A stretch of 32,468 nucleotides of DNA from Acidocella sp. (GTDB lineage: Bacteria; Pseudomonadota; Alphaproteobacteria; Acetobacterales; Acetobacteraceae). The notes beneath the pieces were generated by a model, which was not told where the DNA came from, did no database searches, and saw only the letters and a program-made list of their open reading frames with translations. A program made the position numbers and the translations under genes. Below, piece by piece: positions 1-7,758 of the stretch. The stretch covers positions 1-32,468 of the forward strand of contig NZ_JAQTZC010000018.1 of the NCBI RefSeq assembly GCF_028687955.1, given 5' to 3'. How positions within the stretch are numbered: the first letter of the stretch is position 1; every line of letters starts with the position of its first letter.

Positions 1-120
1 ACCCTGAAGCTCGCGCAACGGCAACTCCCCGTCGAGCGCATCCTAAAATGGTCAATATTCAGACGGAACCATCAAGCAATAGCAAGACGTGCTCACCTCA
101 AATCAAAAATGCAACTGTAG
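1..120 (+). pseudogene. C-terminal fragment of a transposase-like protein
   Basis: Frame 1 is open from the window edge to a TAG at 118-120 and encodes 39 residues ending in a very basic tail that includes WSIFRRNHQAIARRAH. A W-S-x-[FW]-R-R-x-H-Q-A-x-A-R-R-x-H tail is seen at the C-terminus of some DDE transposases; the exact IS family is not assigned here. The gene may be complete beyond the left edge. The truncated DUF1295 gene just downstream fits an insertion event at this site. Confidence 0.4.
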
Positions 121-125
121 AGCTA

Positions 126-157
126 AGTACCCTGCCGCATTCATGACGCAGGGTACT
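126..157. repeat. Perfect 10-bp inverted repeat hairpin
   Basis: AGTACCCTGC at 126-135 is exactly mirrored by GCAGGGTACT at 148-157, with a 12-nt loop. It lies 5 nt after the transposase-like stop codon. It has no T-run, so it may be part of the IS end rather than an intrinsic terminator. Confidence 0.6.
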
Positions 158-177
158 GCGCGCGGGTTGGCGCGGGG

Positions 178-351
178 GTGACGCTGGTTATGCGGGCGCC
201 TGTGCTGATGTGCCTGACACTGCGCTATGCTTCAGGCGTGCCGCCGCTGGAGGAAGCCATGCTGGCGAGCCGCGGGGATGCCTACCGGCGGTATCAGGCG
301 CGCACAGGGGCCATCATTTTGCCGCGCCTTGGCCGCGCGGCAAGGGGCTGA
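178..351 (+). pseudogene. C-terminal stub of a DUF1295-family membrane protein
   Basis: The frame read from about 178 to the TGA at 349-351 encodes a short hydrophobic stretch and then GVPPLEEAMLASRG followed by AYRRYQARTGA. This is the typical C-terminus of DUF1295 (steroid 5-alpha-reductase/isoprenylcysteine methyltransferase-like) proteins. Such proteins are usually about 250 residues; here only some 55-60 remain, because the same frame hits a stop (TAA at 124-126) beside the IS-like hairpin. The missing 5' part was most likely lost to the insertion or deletion at the left edge. It is too short to be functional. Confidence 0.6.
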
Positions 352-495
352 AGTCCGGCATGAGTGCGGGCCGCATGACCAGTATGCCCGGCGAGGGAGG
401 CTTATGACCGTGGCGCCTCTTGTCAGGGCGGACAAAACATCCGATTTAGGCTGCAACCGGACCTCACTGGTCCAGATTGGATCGAGAGCAAACAC
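352..495. other. Intergenic region before the NifU gene
   Basis: The stretch has no convincing complete gene. A good ribosome-binding site (GAGGGAGG) lies just before an ATG at 404, whose frame reads MTVAPLVRADKTSDL and then runs out of register into the NifU coding region. It may be the broken start of a gene that once followed the DUF1295 gene, or simply 5' leader sequence of the NifU gene. Confidence 0.3.
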
Positions 496-1050
496 ATGTT
501 TATTGAGACCGAAGGCACGCCGAATCCCGCTACGCTGAAATTTCTTCCCGGCCGGGAGATTTTGGGCGATCTGACAGCTGATTTCGCTGATGCCGACGAG
601 GCTCTGCTCTCGCCGCTGGCCGATGCGCTGTTTGGTCTGCCGGGCGTGGCGCGCGTGTTTCTTGGCGGGGATTTTGTCACCGTCACCAAAACCGCTGAAG
701 CCGATTGGGCCGGGCTGAAGCCGCAGGTGCTGGGGTTGCTGATGGAGCATCTGCTCGCCAACCGGCCGATTATGAGCGAGCATGCGGGGTTGCAGGCCGA
801 GGACGTTGATCCGGCGGATGCCGAGATTGTCGCCCAGATTAAGGAATTGCTTGATACCCGGGTGCGCCCCGCCGTGGCGGGCGATGGCGGGGATATCATC
901 TTCCGTGGTTTCCGCGACGGCGTGGTCAGCCTGAAGATGCAGGGGTCCTGCGCGGGGTGCCCATCCTCCACCGCCACGCTCAAGCATGGGATCGAGAATA
1001 TGCTGAAGCACTACATCCCTGAGGTGTTGTCTGTTACACAGGCGGCTTGA
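496..1050 (+). CDS. NifU family Fe-S cluster carrier protein (Nfu type)
   Basis: The 184-residue product has an Nfu N-terminal domain (about residues 1-88, starting MFIETEGTPNPATLKFLPG) followed by a NifU C-terminal domain. The C-terminal domain carries the CxxC motif SCAGCPSS, with cysteines at about 152 and 155, which binds a [4Fe-4S] or [2Fe-2S] cluster at the dimer interface in this family. It acts in the cytoplasm in transfer of Fe-S clusters to apoproteins. The two-domain layout and length match alphaproteobacterial and mitochondrial NFU1 proteins, not the three-domain nitrogen-fixation NifU. It is followed after 15 nt by the RutE-like gene and probably leads the operon running through rimI. 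Several Fe-S or flavin enzymes nearby (nth, reductases) could be clients, but that is only an inference. Confidence 0.93.
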   Translation: MFIETEGTPNPATLKFLPGREILGDLTADFADADEALLSPLADALFGLPGVARVFLGGDFVTVTKTAEADWAGLKPQVLGLLMEHLLANRPIMSEHAGLQAEDVDPADAEIVAQIKELLDTRVRPAVAGDGGDIIFRGFRDGVVSLKMQGSCAGCPSSTATLKHGIENMLKHYIPEVLSVTQAA

Positions 1051-1065
1051 AGAAAGGGAATAGTC

Positions 1066-1653
1066 ATGGCTTTGGACGATAATGCGCTCGATGTGCTCTT
1101 CCGCAGCGCCCGCACTAAGTGGGAGTTTACCGATGAGCCGATTACCGACGATGAAATCAAGGCTATCTACGACCTGGTGAAAATGGGTCCGACTTCGGCT
1201 AATTGTTCGCCCGCGCGCTTTGTGTTCATCCGCACGCCCGAGGGTAAGGAGAAGCTGAAGCCCGCGCTGAGCGCCGGGAATTTGGACAAGACCATGGCGG
1301 CGCCGGTGACCGTGATTGTGGCGCAGGACCCGGTGTTTTACATGGATTTGCCAAAGCTTTACCCGCCGGCGGATGCCAAGGGGTGGTTCTCGGGCAATCC
1401 GGATCTGGCGGAGGAGACGGCTTTTCGCAACTCCACCTTGCAGGGGGCGTATCTGATCATGGCGGCGCGGGCCTTGGGGATCGACTGCGGGCCGATGTCG
1501 GGGTTCGACAAAGCGGTCGTGAACCGGAATTTTTTCAGCCAGAGCGGTTGGAAGGCGAATTTTTTGATCAACCTCGGCCATGCCGTGCCGGGTGAACATC
1601 CGTTTGCGCGCCTGCCCAAACTCGATTTTGACGAGGCCGCGATTTTCGCTTGA
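1066..1653 (+). CDS. rutE: Malonic semialdehyde reductase RutE-like nitroreductase family protein
   Basis: This 195-residue FMN-dependent nitroreductase-fold protein begins [21 protein letters not shown] and includes [15 protein letters not shown]. Both stretches are characteristic of the RutE/HadB-type branch, which reduces malonic semialdehyde to 3-hydroxypropionate with NAD(P)H in pyrimidine catabolism. The length fits RutE (about 196 residues). No other rut gene adjoins it, apart from a RutF-like flavin reductase 13 kb away at 14466-14975, so a general aldehyde, quinone or nitro-compound reductase role is also possible. The tsaB ATG lies 2 nt after its stop, which suggests translational coupling. 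Confidence is high for the family and moderate for the substrate. Confidence 0.85.
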   Translation: MALDDNALDVLFRSARTKWEFTDEPITDDEIKAIYDLVKMGPTSANCSPARFVFIRTPEGKEKLKPALSAGNLDKTMAAPVTVIVAQDPVFYMDLPKLYPPADAKGWFSGNPDLAEETAFRNSTLQGAYLIMAARALGIDCGPMSGFDKAVVNRNFFSQSGWKANFLINLGHAVPGEHPFARLPKLDFDEAAIFA

Positions 1654-1655
1654 GC

Positions 1656-2291
1656 ATGCTGACAATTGACGCATCGGGCGCGCGGGCGGGGATTGCCGTG
1701 CTGGCGCAGGACGGCGCGGTGGCTGTTAAGCTTTTCGCGCCCGGCCGCCCTGGGCTGATAGAGGCACTGCCGCCGTTGCTGCAACAGGCGGTGGCGGGGC
1801 GGCGGATTGCCCAGGTGGCTGTCACCATCGGCCCGGGCAGTTTCACCGGGCTGCGTACGGCAATTTCCCTGGCGCAAGGCTTTGCCGAGGCGGCCGGCGT
1901 GCCGCTGCTGGGGGTGACGGTTGCGGAGAGTTATGCGGCGGCGTTTCCGGCGCTGCACCGGCCGCTCTGGGTGGCGATAAGGGCGCGCAGGAACCGGATT
2001 TTCCTGATCCGTGACGGGGCCGCCGAGGCGCTCGCCGATGCGGACCTGCCGCGGATCCGGCAACCCGTGGCAGTGGCGGGGGATGCCGCCAATGAGGTGG
2101 CGGCGGTTCTGGCCGCGGCCGGAGGGAATGTGATGCTGACCAACGCCAGGCGGTTGGACCCCGTGTGGGTTGCGCATGCCGCCCTGGCGCGCCAGGCGGC
2201 GGGTTTGCCGGCCCATGCCGCCCAGCCTGTTTATGTTGATCCGCCGGAGGCGAAGCTACCCGCCGCAGGCTTGCGGCCACCGCCGGTTTAA
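1656..2291 (+). CDS. tsaB: tRNA threonylcarbamoyladenosine biosynthesis protein TsaB
   Basis: The 211-residue product starts MLTIDASGARAGIAVL and carries IGPGSFTGLRTA at about residues 58-69, the hallmark of TsaB. TsaB is the inactive ASKHA-fold partner that works with TsaD and TsaE to make the t6A37 modification of ANN-decoding tRNAs. The ATG at 1656 is chosen because it gives the canonical N-terminus; a TTG two codons upstream overlaps the preceding stop. The stop codon overlaps the rimI start (TAATG), and tsaB-rimI is a common bacterial pair. The C-terminal third is alanine/proline-rich, as often seen in high-GC genomes. Confidence 0.93.
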   Translation: MLTIDASGARAGIAVLAQDGAVAVKLFAPGRPGLIEALPPLLQQAVAGRRIAQVAVTIGPGSFTGLRTAISLAQGFAEAAGVPLLGVTVAESYAAAFPALHRPLWVAIRARRNRIFLIRDGAAEALADADLPRIRQPVAVAGDAANEVAAVLAAAGGNVMLTNARRLDPVWVAHAALARQAAGLPAHAAQPVYVDPPEAKLPAAGLRPPPV

Positions 2292-2716
2292 TGATGGATG
2301 TGATAGAGGCAGGACCCGCCTATGTGGCGGTTCTGGCGCGGCTGCATGCGGCGGCGTTTCCGGATGATCCATGGGATGAGCGCAGCTTCGCGGCGCTGCT
2401 GGGGCAGCCCGGCGTGGTTTGTTTTGTCGATGAACGCGGCGGGTTCTTGCTGTTGCGAGTGGTGCTGGATGAGGCGGAGATTCTTAGCGTCGGCGTTACC
2501 GTGCCGCGGCAAGGCATTGGTGGAGCACTGATGCGTCAGGCGATTCGCGCGGCGGGCTGGCGGGGCGTTAAGACGATTCATCTGGAGGTGGCGACGGAAA
2601 ACGCGGCGGCACGGGCGTTGTATGCCACGCTGGGGTTCACGCAGACGGGGTTGCGCAAGGCCTATTACCCTAATGGCGGCGATGCGCTGACGCTTTGCCT
2701 GACGTTGGCAGACTGA
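2291..2716 (+). CDS. rimI: Ribosomal protein S18 N-terminal alanine acetyltransferase RimI (GNAT family)
   Basis: This 141-residue GNAT protein has the acetyl-CoA pyrophosphate loop RQGIGGALM at about 73-81. It is followed by HLEVATENAAARALYATLGF and a C-terminal R-K-A-Y-Y-P segment, both typical of RimI, which acetylates the N-terminus of S18 and sometimes other proteins. Its start overlaps the tsaB stop by 1 nt; a second ATG follows directly at 2294 and either could be used. Position after tsaB supports the RimI assignment over a generic GNAT. It appears to be the last gene of this operon, since a 149-nt gap follows. Confidence 0.88.
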   Translation: MMDVIEAGPAYVAVLARLHAAAFPDDPWDERSFAALLGQPGVVCFVDERGGFLLLRVVLDEAEILSVGVTVPRQGIGGALMRQAIRAAGWRGVKTIHLEVATENAAARALYATLGFTQTGLRKAYYPNGGDALTLCLTLAD

Positions 2717-2865
2717 ACGGCTTCGATACGTGCTTTATTTGCAACAGCTATGCGAAATATTCAATGCGGTGTGGCTATTCACTGGTCCAGCGGGTTAAAA
2801 TCTTGGTAGGTGGATTTTATCAGATCGTAAGAAAAAATTCGCTGATCTGTCTGGGAGACTTTGCT

Positions 2866-3336
2866 TTGCTTCGCTTTTTGCGCGGCTTTTGGCTGGCAGC
2901 CGCTGTGTTTTGCGGGGGTGGGGCAGCGTTTGCCGCTAGCGCCTCCGTTGCCGCCCCTGTTGGCAATTGGTTAACGGCTGACCATTCCGCCGTGATTCAG
3001 GTGGCGCCGTGCGGCGGTGAGCTTTGCGGCCGAATCGTTGGTATTGCGCTGAAACACCCCGGCGACCCGATGCCGGTGGATTGGCGCGGCCAGCCGCAAT
3101 GCGGCGAGGTGATTCTGCAAACGGCGCTGATGGGGAGCGATGGCGATGCCGCCGACTGGGTGGGCAGGGTGCTCGATCCGCGCAGCGGTAATGTCTACCA
3201 CGCCAGCATCGCGCTGGATGCGAACCATGATTTGCGGATGCGTGGGTATCTGGGGCTGCCGATCCTTGGCCAGACCCAGATATGGCAGCCCTATGAGGGG
3301 CAGATGCCCGTGGGCTGCAAGCTCGCGCGCCGTTAG
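2866..3336 (+). CDS. Secreted DUF2147 domain-containing protein
   Basis: The TTG start at 2866 is preferred over upstream in-frame starts because a purine-rich GGGAGA lies just before it and the product then begins with a classic signal peptide (LRFLRGFWLAAAVFCGGGAAFA). The mature part reads VGNWLTADHSAVIQVAPCGGELCGRIV and later GYLGLPILGQTQIW. That is the DUF2147 (PF09917) layout of a small lipocalin-like periplasmic or exported domain with a conserved C-x(4-6)-C pair. The family's function is unknown. The mature domain is about 130 residues, the family's usual size. Its TAG stop is the first triplet of a dispersed repeat that runs to 3437 (see that entry). Confidence 0.8.
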   Translation: MLRFLRGFWLAAAVFCGGGAAFAASASVAAPVGNWLTADHSAVIQVAPCGGELCGRIVGIALKHPGDPMPVDWRGQPQCGEVILQTALMGSDGDAADWVGRVLDPRSGNVYHASIALDANHDLRMRGYLGLPILGQTQIWQPYEGQMPVGCKLARR

Positions 3337-3437
3337 AGCGCGATCGTTTGAGGTTCGCTCAACCGGGCGAGCCGAAAGCGTGAATCGCCCTCAGAAAACG
3401 GCCAGAGCCTGATCACACTTAAACCAATCAGGCTCTA
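3334..3437. repeat. Dispersed repeat, copy A (about 104 bp)
   Basis: This segment reappears in reverse orientation at 21984-22088 with only a handful of differences (near AACCGGGCGAG, and at AAAACGGCC versus AAAAATAACC). It begins with the stop codon of the DUF2147 gene (TAGAGCGCGATCG) and ends with the hairpin AGAGCCTGAT-13 nt-ATCAGGCTCT (3404-3436). It looks like a REP or MITE-type element; the hairpin could also terminate transcription in both directions between the convergent DUF2147 and thiG genes. Confidence 0.85.
3404..3436. terminator. Hairpin inside repeat copy A, possible bidirectional terminator
   Basis: Perfect 10-bp arms AGAGCCTGAT and ATCAGGCTCT enclose a 13-nt loop between the convergent DUF2147 and thiG genes. 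There is no strong T-run directly after it on the plus strand, so termination is plausible but unproven. Confidence 0.45.
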
Positions 3438-3493
3438 GTGTCCTGCCGCTGAACTCCGCTGCATCTCGCAGACGTATATTGTTTTAAGATTTT

Positions 3494-4285
3494 TTAACGG
3501 ATTAGCCCCGTCATCGGGCTGGAGGCGCTGGCAAAGCCCCGGCGCGGGATGCGCCCGGCGCGGAAGGCCAAGCGCCCGGCTTTCACCCCCGCTTTCATCG
3601 CGCGCGCCATCAGCACCGGGTCATCGGCCATGGCGATGGCTGAATTCACCAGCACGGCGGCGCAGCCAAGCTCCATGGCGAAGGTGGCATCATAAGCGGT
3701 GCCGACTCCGGCATCCACCAGCACGGGCACTTTCGCCTGTTCGATGATCATCTGGATCATCAGCGGGTTCTGCACGCCGAGCCCGGAGCCGATGGGCGCG
3801 CCGAGCGGCATGATGGCGACGCAGCCCATCTCCTCCAGCCGTTTCGCGGCGATCGGGTCGTCAGAGCAGTACACCATGACCTCGAAACCGTCCTTGATCA
3901 GGGCTTTGGCGGCCTCGAAGGTGGCGGGCATGTCCGGGTAGAGCGTCGGCGCCGGGCCGAGGACTTCCAGCTTCACCAGATTCCACCCGCCCGCCTCGCG
4001 CGCCAGGCGCAGGGTGCGCACGGCTTCATCGGCCGTGAAGCAGCCGGCGGTATTGGGTAAATAAGTGTATCGCTGCGGGCTTACATAATCCTGCAACATC
4101 GGCGCGTTGCGGTCAGAGAGGTTCACGCGCCGCACCGCGACGGTCACCATCTCCGCGCCGGAAGCCTCGATGGCCGCCGCCGTGGTGGGCAAATCCTTGT
4201 ACTTTCCGGTGCCGACCACCAGCCGGGAGGCAAATTTGCGCCCGGCCACGGTCCACACATCGCCCGTACCTATGTGCGACCCCAT
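3494..4285 (-). CDS. thiG: Thiazole synthase ThiG
   Basis: The 263-residue TIM-barrel protein forms the thiazole ring of thiamine from 1-deoxyxylulose-5-phosphate, dehydroglycine and ThiS thiocarboxylate. Visible family signatures are RLVVGTGKY, the [10 protein letters not shown] segment with the Schiff-base lysine (about K105), [15 protein letters not shown], and the phosphate-binding end [13 protein letters not shown] plus VLVNSAIA. The length is normal. The ATG follows the thiS stop with no gap (TAAATG), so translation is probably coupled. The C-terminus [19 protein letters not shown] is typical. No thiO, thiE or thiC is in the window. Confidence 0.96.
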   Translation of the reverse strand: MGSHIGTGDVWTVAGRKFASRLVVGTGKYKDLPTTAAAIEASGAEMVTVAVRRVNLSDRNAPMLQDYVSPQRYTYLPNTAGCFTADEAVRTLRLAREAGGWNLVKLEVLGPAPTLYPDMPATFEAAKALIKDGFEVMVYCSDDPIAAKRLEEMGCVAIMPLGAPIGSGLGVQNPLMIQMIIEQAKVPVLVDAGVGTAYDATFAMELGCAAVLVNSAIAMADDPVLMARAMKAGVKAGRLAFRAGRIPRRGFASASSPMTGLIR

Positions 4286-4507
4286 TTAACCGCCACCAAT
4301 AAAATGAACAATTTCAATTGCATCGCCCGGGGTGAGGCGCACGTCCGCATAGGTTGAGCGGGGCACGATCTCCATATTGCGCTCCACCGCCACTTTGCGC
4401 GTATCCAGCCCCAGCTGCCCGATCAGCCCGGCGACGCTCATGCCCGGCGCCACCGCCAGGGGCTCGCCGTTTACCGTTATGCGGGTTGCTTCGCTCGTCA
4501 CACTCAT
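4286..4507 (-). CDS. thiS: Sulfur carrier protein ThiS
   Basis: The 73-residue ubiquitin-like protein has the ThiS profile: [10 protein letters not shown] near the start, the middle stretch [13 protein letters not shown], and the end [14 protein letters not shown]. The C-terminal Gly-Gly is the residue pair that is adenylated and converted to a thiocarboxylate, the sulfur donor for ThiG. It is directly upstream of thiG on the minus strand. No TPP riboswitch could be recognised in the 91 nt separating it from the divergent aroQ gene. Confidence 0.95.
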   Translation of the reverse strand: MSVTSEATRITVNGEPLAVAPGMSVAGLIGQLGLDTRKVAVERNMEIVPRSTYADVRLTPGDAIEIVHFIGGG

Positions 4508-4598
4508 GGCCGCATTATCGGCTGAGCCGCCCCCCCTCGCAAGGCCGCCGCCGCGTAAAATTTGGCGGCTACGATTTGGGTGTGCTAGCGGGGATAAA

Positions 4599-5048
4599 AT
4601 GACGACACCACTTATCTTTGTATTGAACGGCCCGAACCTTAATCTGCTGGGAACCCGCGAGCCCGAGGTCTATGGCACCGGCACGTTGGATGACCTGGAA
4701 ACCCTGTGCGCGGAAACGGCGGAGGGGCTCGGCGTCGCCATCGATGTCAGGCAGAGCAATCTGGAGGGAGAGCTGATCTCCTGGGTGCATGAGGCGCGCG
4801 CCCGCGCGGCCGGGCTCATCATCAATCCGGCCGGGTATTCCCATACCTCGGTCGCGTTGATGGACGCCATTCTCGCGCTCGACATCCCGGTGATCGAGGT
4901 GCATCTCTCCAACATCCATAAACGTGAGAGCTTCCGCCAGCACTCTTATGTGTCGCGCGCTGCCGACGGGGTCATTTGCGGCCTTGGGTTTGCAGGCTAT
5001 AGGCTGGCACTCATCGCCCTCTCGGACATTCTGGAAGAAGATCAATGA
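4599..5048 (+). CDS. aroQ: Type II 3-dehydroquinate dehydratase AroQ
   Basis: This 149-residue enzyme converts 3-dehydroquinate to 3-dehydroshikimate in the shikimate pathway. It shows [20 protein letters not shown] at the N-terminus with the catalytic Tyr (about Y25), [16 protein letters not shown], and [20 protein letters not shown] with the catalytic His. The ATG at 4599 is chosen because it gives the canonical N-terminus; an in-frame upstream extension reaches into thiS on the opposite strand and is not credible. The stop overlaps the accB start (ATGA). The order aroQ-accB-accC is common in Alphaproteobacteria. Confidence 0.96.
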   Translation: MTTPLIFVLNGPNLNLLGTREPEVYGTGTLDDLETLCAETAEGLGVAIDVRQSNLEGELISWVHEARARAAGLIINPAGYSHTSVALMDAILALDIPVIEVHLSNIHKRESFRQHSYVSRAADGVICGLGFAGYRLALIALSDILEEDQ

Positions 5049-5512
5049 GCCTTTCCTTCGATCCTAAAACCCTGCGCGACCTGGCGGAACTGCTGAGCGA
5101 CACCGGCCTTTCGGAAATCGAGCTGGCGGAGGGCGACCGTAAGGTCCGCCTGGTGCGCACGCTGCCGCAGGTGCATGCTCAGGTGATGGCGCCGCCGGCC
5201 GTGGCCCACGCACCGGTGCATGCCCCCGCAAATGTGCCGGAAGCCGCCGCCGAGCACAGGGCTGATCCGGCCAAGCACCCCGGCGTGGTGAAAAGCCCGA
5301 TGGTGGGCGTTGCGTATCTTTCCGCCGAGCCCGGCGCCGCCCCTTATGTGAGCGTTGGCCAGAGTGTTGAGGCGGGTGCGACGCTGCTGCTGATCGAGGC
5401 GATGAAGACCTTCAACCAGATCAAGGCGCCGCGCGCGGGCACCGTCAAGCAGATTTTCGTGGCGCCTGGAGCGCCGGTCGAGTTCGACGAGCCTCTGCTG
5501 ATCATCGAATGA
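5045..5512 (+). CDS. accB: Biotin carboxyl carrier protein of acetyl-CoA carboxylase (AccB)
   Basis: The 155-residue product has an N-terminal helical part, a linker rich in Ala, Pro and His (about 50-80), and a C-terminal biotinyl domain. The biotinylated lysine lies in EAMKTFNQI (about K121), the alphaproteobacterial version of EAMKMMN. The 'thumb' segment [19 protein letters not shown], typical of BCCP, is present. It carries CO2 from biotin carboxylase to the carboxyltransferase in the first step of fatty-acid synthesis. It overlaps aroQ by 4 nt and is followed by accC after 12 nt. Confidence 0.96.
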   Translation: MSLSFDPKTLRDLAELLSDTGLSEIELAEGDRKVRLVRTLPQVHAQVMAPPAVAHAPVHAPANVPEAAAEHRADPAKHPGVVKSPMVGVAYLSAEPGAAPYVSVGQSVEAGATLLLIEAMKTFNQIKAPRAGTVKQIFVAPGAPVEFDEPLLIIE

Positions 5513-5524
5513 CCGGCGCATAGC

Positions 5525-6865
5525 ATGTTCAAGAAAATCCTCATCGCCAATCGCGGCGAAATCGCGCTGCGGATACAGCGGGCCTGCCGGGAACTCGGCA
5601 TCGCCACGGTGGCCGTGCATTCCACCGCCGATACCGACGCCATGCATGTCCGCCTTGCCGATGAGAGCGTGTGCATCGGCCCGCCGCTGGCGCGCGACTC
5701 CTACCTCAACATGCCGGCGATTATTTCCGCGGCGCTGATCACCGGCGCCGAGGCGATTCATCCCGGCTATGGGTTTCTCTCCGAGAACGCGGCCTTCGCC
5801 GAGATGGTGGAGGCGCATAACCTGGTGTTTATCGGCCCCACGGCGGCGCATATCCGCATGATGGGCGACAAGATCACCGCCAAGACCACCATGATGGAAC
5901 TCGGCGTGCCGCTGGTTCCAGGCTCGCCCGGCGAGATCGCGACGCTTGAGGAAGCGCATGCGATTGCCGAGAAGATCAAATTCCCGGTGCTGATCAAGGC
6001 GGCGGCCGGCGGCGGCGGGCGGGGCATGAAAGTGGCCTACAACGCTGATGAGCTGGCGGCGGCCTTCCATGAGGCCCGCGCCGAGGCCGGGGCGGCGTTT
6101 GGCAACAATGCCGTGTACATGGAAAAATACCTCGACAAGCCGCGCCACATCGAATTGCAGATCCTGGCTGATAACCACGGCGCCGTGGTGCATATCGGCG
6201 AGCGGGACTGCTCGTTGCAGCGGCGCCACCAGAAGGTGCTGGAAGAGGCGGGCAGCCCGGCGATCACCACCGCGCAGCGCGACGAGCTGGGCGCCACGGT
6301 GACCAGGGCGCTGAAGAAAATCGGCTACCGCAACGCCGGAACGCTGGAATTTCTGTACCAGGACGAGCAGTTCTCCTTCATTGAGATGAACACTCGTTTG
6401 CAGGTGGAGCATCCGGTCTCGGAGATGATCTCGGGGCTGGATCTGGTGCATGAGCAGATCCGCATCGCCGCCGGGGAGCCGCTGGGTTACAGTCAGAAGG
6501 ACATCCACCTCGCGGGCCATGCCATTGAATGCCGGATCACCGCCGAGGACCCGGAAACCTTTGCGCCATCGCCCGGAACGGTGGTGATGTATCATCCGCC
6601 CGGCGGGCTTGGCGTGCGCGTCGACTCCGCACTCTATGCCGGTTACCGTGTGCCGCCGCATTATGACAGTTTGATCGCCAAGCTGATCAGCTATGGGCGC
6701 ACGCGCGATGAAGCGATTGCCCGCATGCGCCGCGCGTTGCGGGAATTTGTCATCACCGGGATCAAAACCACGATTCCGCTGCATGAGAGGATTTTGGAGG
6801 CGCCGGAGTTTATCGATGGCGATTACACGATCCACTGGCTGGAGCGGTTTGTCGCCGGGCAATAG
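5525..6865 (+). CDS. accC: Biotin carboxylase subunit of acetyl-CoA carboxylase (AccC)
   Basis: The 446-residue protein has the full biotin carboxylase layout: N-domain start [16 protein letters not shown], the ATP-grasp glycine loop [12 protein letters not shown] (about 158-169), [32 protein letters not shown] with catalytic residues, and the C-terminal domain with [13 protein letters not shown]. It carboxylates biotin on AccB with ATP and bicarbonate in the cytoplasm. Length is standard (about 447). It is in one operon with aroQ and accB; the DUF167 gene follows after 8 nt. Confidence 0.97.
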   Translation: MFKKILIANRGEIALRIQRACRELGIATVAVHSTADTDAMHVRLADESVCIGPPLARDSYLNMPAIISAALITGAEAIHPGYGFLSENAAFAEMVEAHNLVFIGPTAAHIRMMGDKITAKTTMMELGVPLVPGSPGEIATLEEAHAIAEKIKFPVLIKAAAGGGGRGMKVAYNADELAAAFHEARAEAGAAFGNNAVYMEKYLDKPRHIELQILADNHGAVVHIGERDCSLQRRHQKVLEEAGSPAITTAQRDELGATVTRALKKIGYRNAGTLEFLYQDEQFSFIEMNTRLQVEHPVSEMISGLDLVHEQIRIAAGEPLGYSQKDIHLAGHAIECRITAEDPETFAPSPGTVVMYHPPGGLGVRVDSALYAGYRVPPHYDSLIAKLISYGRTRDEAIARMRRALREFVITGIKTTIPLHERILEAPEFIDGDYTIHWLERFVAGQ

Positions 6866-6873
6866 GCGGGGCA

Positions 6874-7188
6874 TTGCGCTTCTGGCTTGATACACCCGCC
6901 GGGCTGGTTGTGGCGGTGAAGGCGCATCCCGGCGCGAAGCGGGTGGGCGTCGGCCCGGTGATTGCCGCTGCCCCAATTCCCGGCTGGCCGCAAGCGCGGT
7001 TGCGGATTTCAGTCGCCGCCCCGCCCGAGGATGGGCGGGCCAATGAAGCGATTATTCAAGCCCTGGCGGATTGGCTGCACATTAAACCCGCGGCCATCAC
7101 CCAGGAGGCGGGAGCCACCGCGCGGGATAAGAAATTCCGCATCGCCGGTGTGGCGGCCAGCGATTTTGCGGCGCTATTGCGGCTGTAG
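6874..7188 (+). CDS. DUF167 (YggU) family protein
   Basis: The 104-residue product contains VAVKAHPGAKR, RLRISVAAPPEDGRANEAIIQALADWL and the SGxxxRxKxxxI-like segment GATARDKKFRI. All are signatures of the small alpha/beta DUF167 fold, whose function is not known. A TTG at 6874 is the likely start because it lies just after a GGCGGGG purine stretch and 8 nt from the accC stop. The last 15 nt overlap the 3' end of the convergent gene at 7174-7758. Confidence 0.85.
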   Translation: MRFWLDTPAGLVVAVKAHPGAKRVGVGPVIAAAPIPGWPQARLRISVAAPPEDGRANEAIIQALADWLHIKPAAITQEAGATARDKKFRIAGVAASDFAALLRL

Positions 7189-7758
7189 AAGCGCCTGCAG
7201 GGCCCCTGGCGGGAGGGTTAGGTCGGAAAATCCCGCGGGCGGGGCAAAATCCTGCGCTGGTTGCGGGGCGTAGGCGACCGACAGCGCGGTTACCTCGGCT
7301 GAACCATGGGCATCGCGCCCGGCGAAATGCAGCACCACGCCATCGGGCGTGATGCAGGCGGTGCCCGAGCCATGGGCGTTTAGCACCAGGTATTTCTGGC
7401 AGGCCATGCCGGCATAATGCCCTGAGCCCAGCGGGGTGAACTGGGCGCCGCCGGCGGTGGAGATTTCCTGTGTCAGGGCCGAAAAATCGGGCGCCTGCAC
7501 GATGGCATGCAAGGCGGGCACCACCACCTGCGCCTGGCCCGAGGGCAGGTTGGCCAGGATATAGATGCCCTGGGCGGGGTTTTCGACCCGCGCCAGCTCC
7601 TGCGCGGCATCGTAATTCAGCAGGTAGTTCTGTGCCGTGCGGCCGGGGGCATCCAGCTCGTAGGTGATGGCGACATCGCGTGTGGGCAGAAACACGGGCG
7701 TTGCCAGGGCAGGGCCTGCGGCCAGCAGCGCGGGGAGTACGAAGGGTAAAATTTTCAT
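7174..7758 (-). CDS. Exported protein of unknown function
   Basis: The 194-residue product starts with a signal peptide (MKILPFVLPALLAAGPALA), with probable cleavage after AxA near residue 19. The mature part looks like a soluble beta-rich periplasmic protein: PTRDVAITYELDAPG, then AQELARVEN, QGIYILANLPSGQAQVVVP, and two cysteines (about C120 and C133) that could pair. I do not recognise the family. A protein of lipid- or ligand-binding type is possible but not shown. Its ATG overlaps the aat stop (ATGA), so the two genes are co-transcribed. It overlaps the DUF167 gene tail to tail. Confidence 0.7.
   Translation of the reverse strand: MKILPFVLPALLAAGPALATPVFLPTRDVAITYELDAPGRTAQNYLLNYDAAQELARVENPAQGIYILANLPSGQAQVVVPALHAIVQAPDFSALTQEISTAGGAQFTPLGSGHYAGMACQKYLVLNAHGSGTACITPDGVVLHFAGRDAHGSAEVTALSVAYAPQPAQDFAPPAGFSDLTLPPGALQALLQPQ

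Noticed and set aside
232-1674. Minus-strand 480-codon frame over the NifU and RutE-like genes
   Set aside because: Shadow of two well-supported genes, with low-complexity Arg/His-rich translation.
4508-4598. Possible TPP riboswitch before thiS
   Set aside because: The 91-nt gap lacks the conserved CTGAGA and ACCTGA boxes and is too short for a full thi-box.
5042-6976. Minus-strand open frame of 644 codons
   Set aside because: It lies exactly opposite aroQ-accB-accC, has shadow-type composition rich in Arg and His and shows no family motif; long antisense frames are common in high-GC genes.
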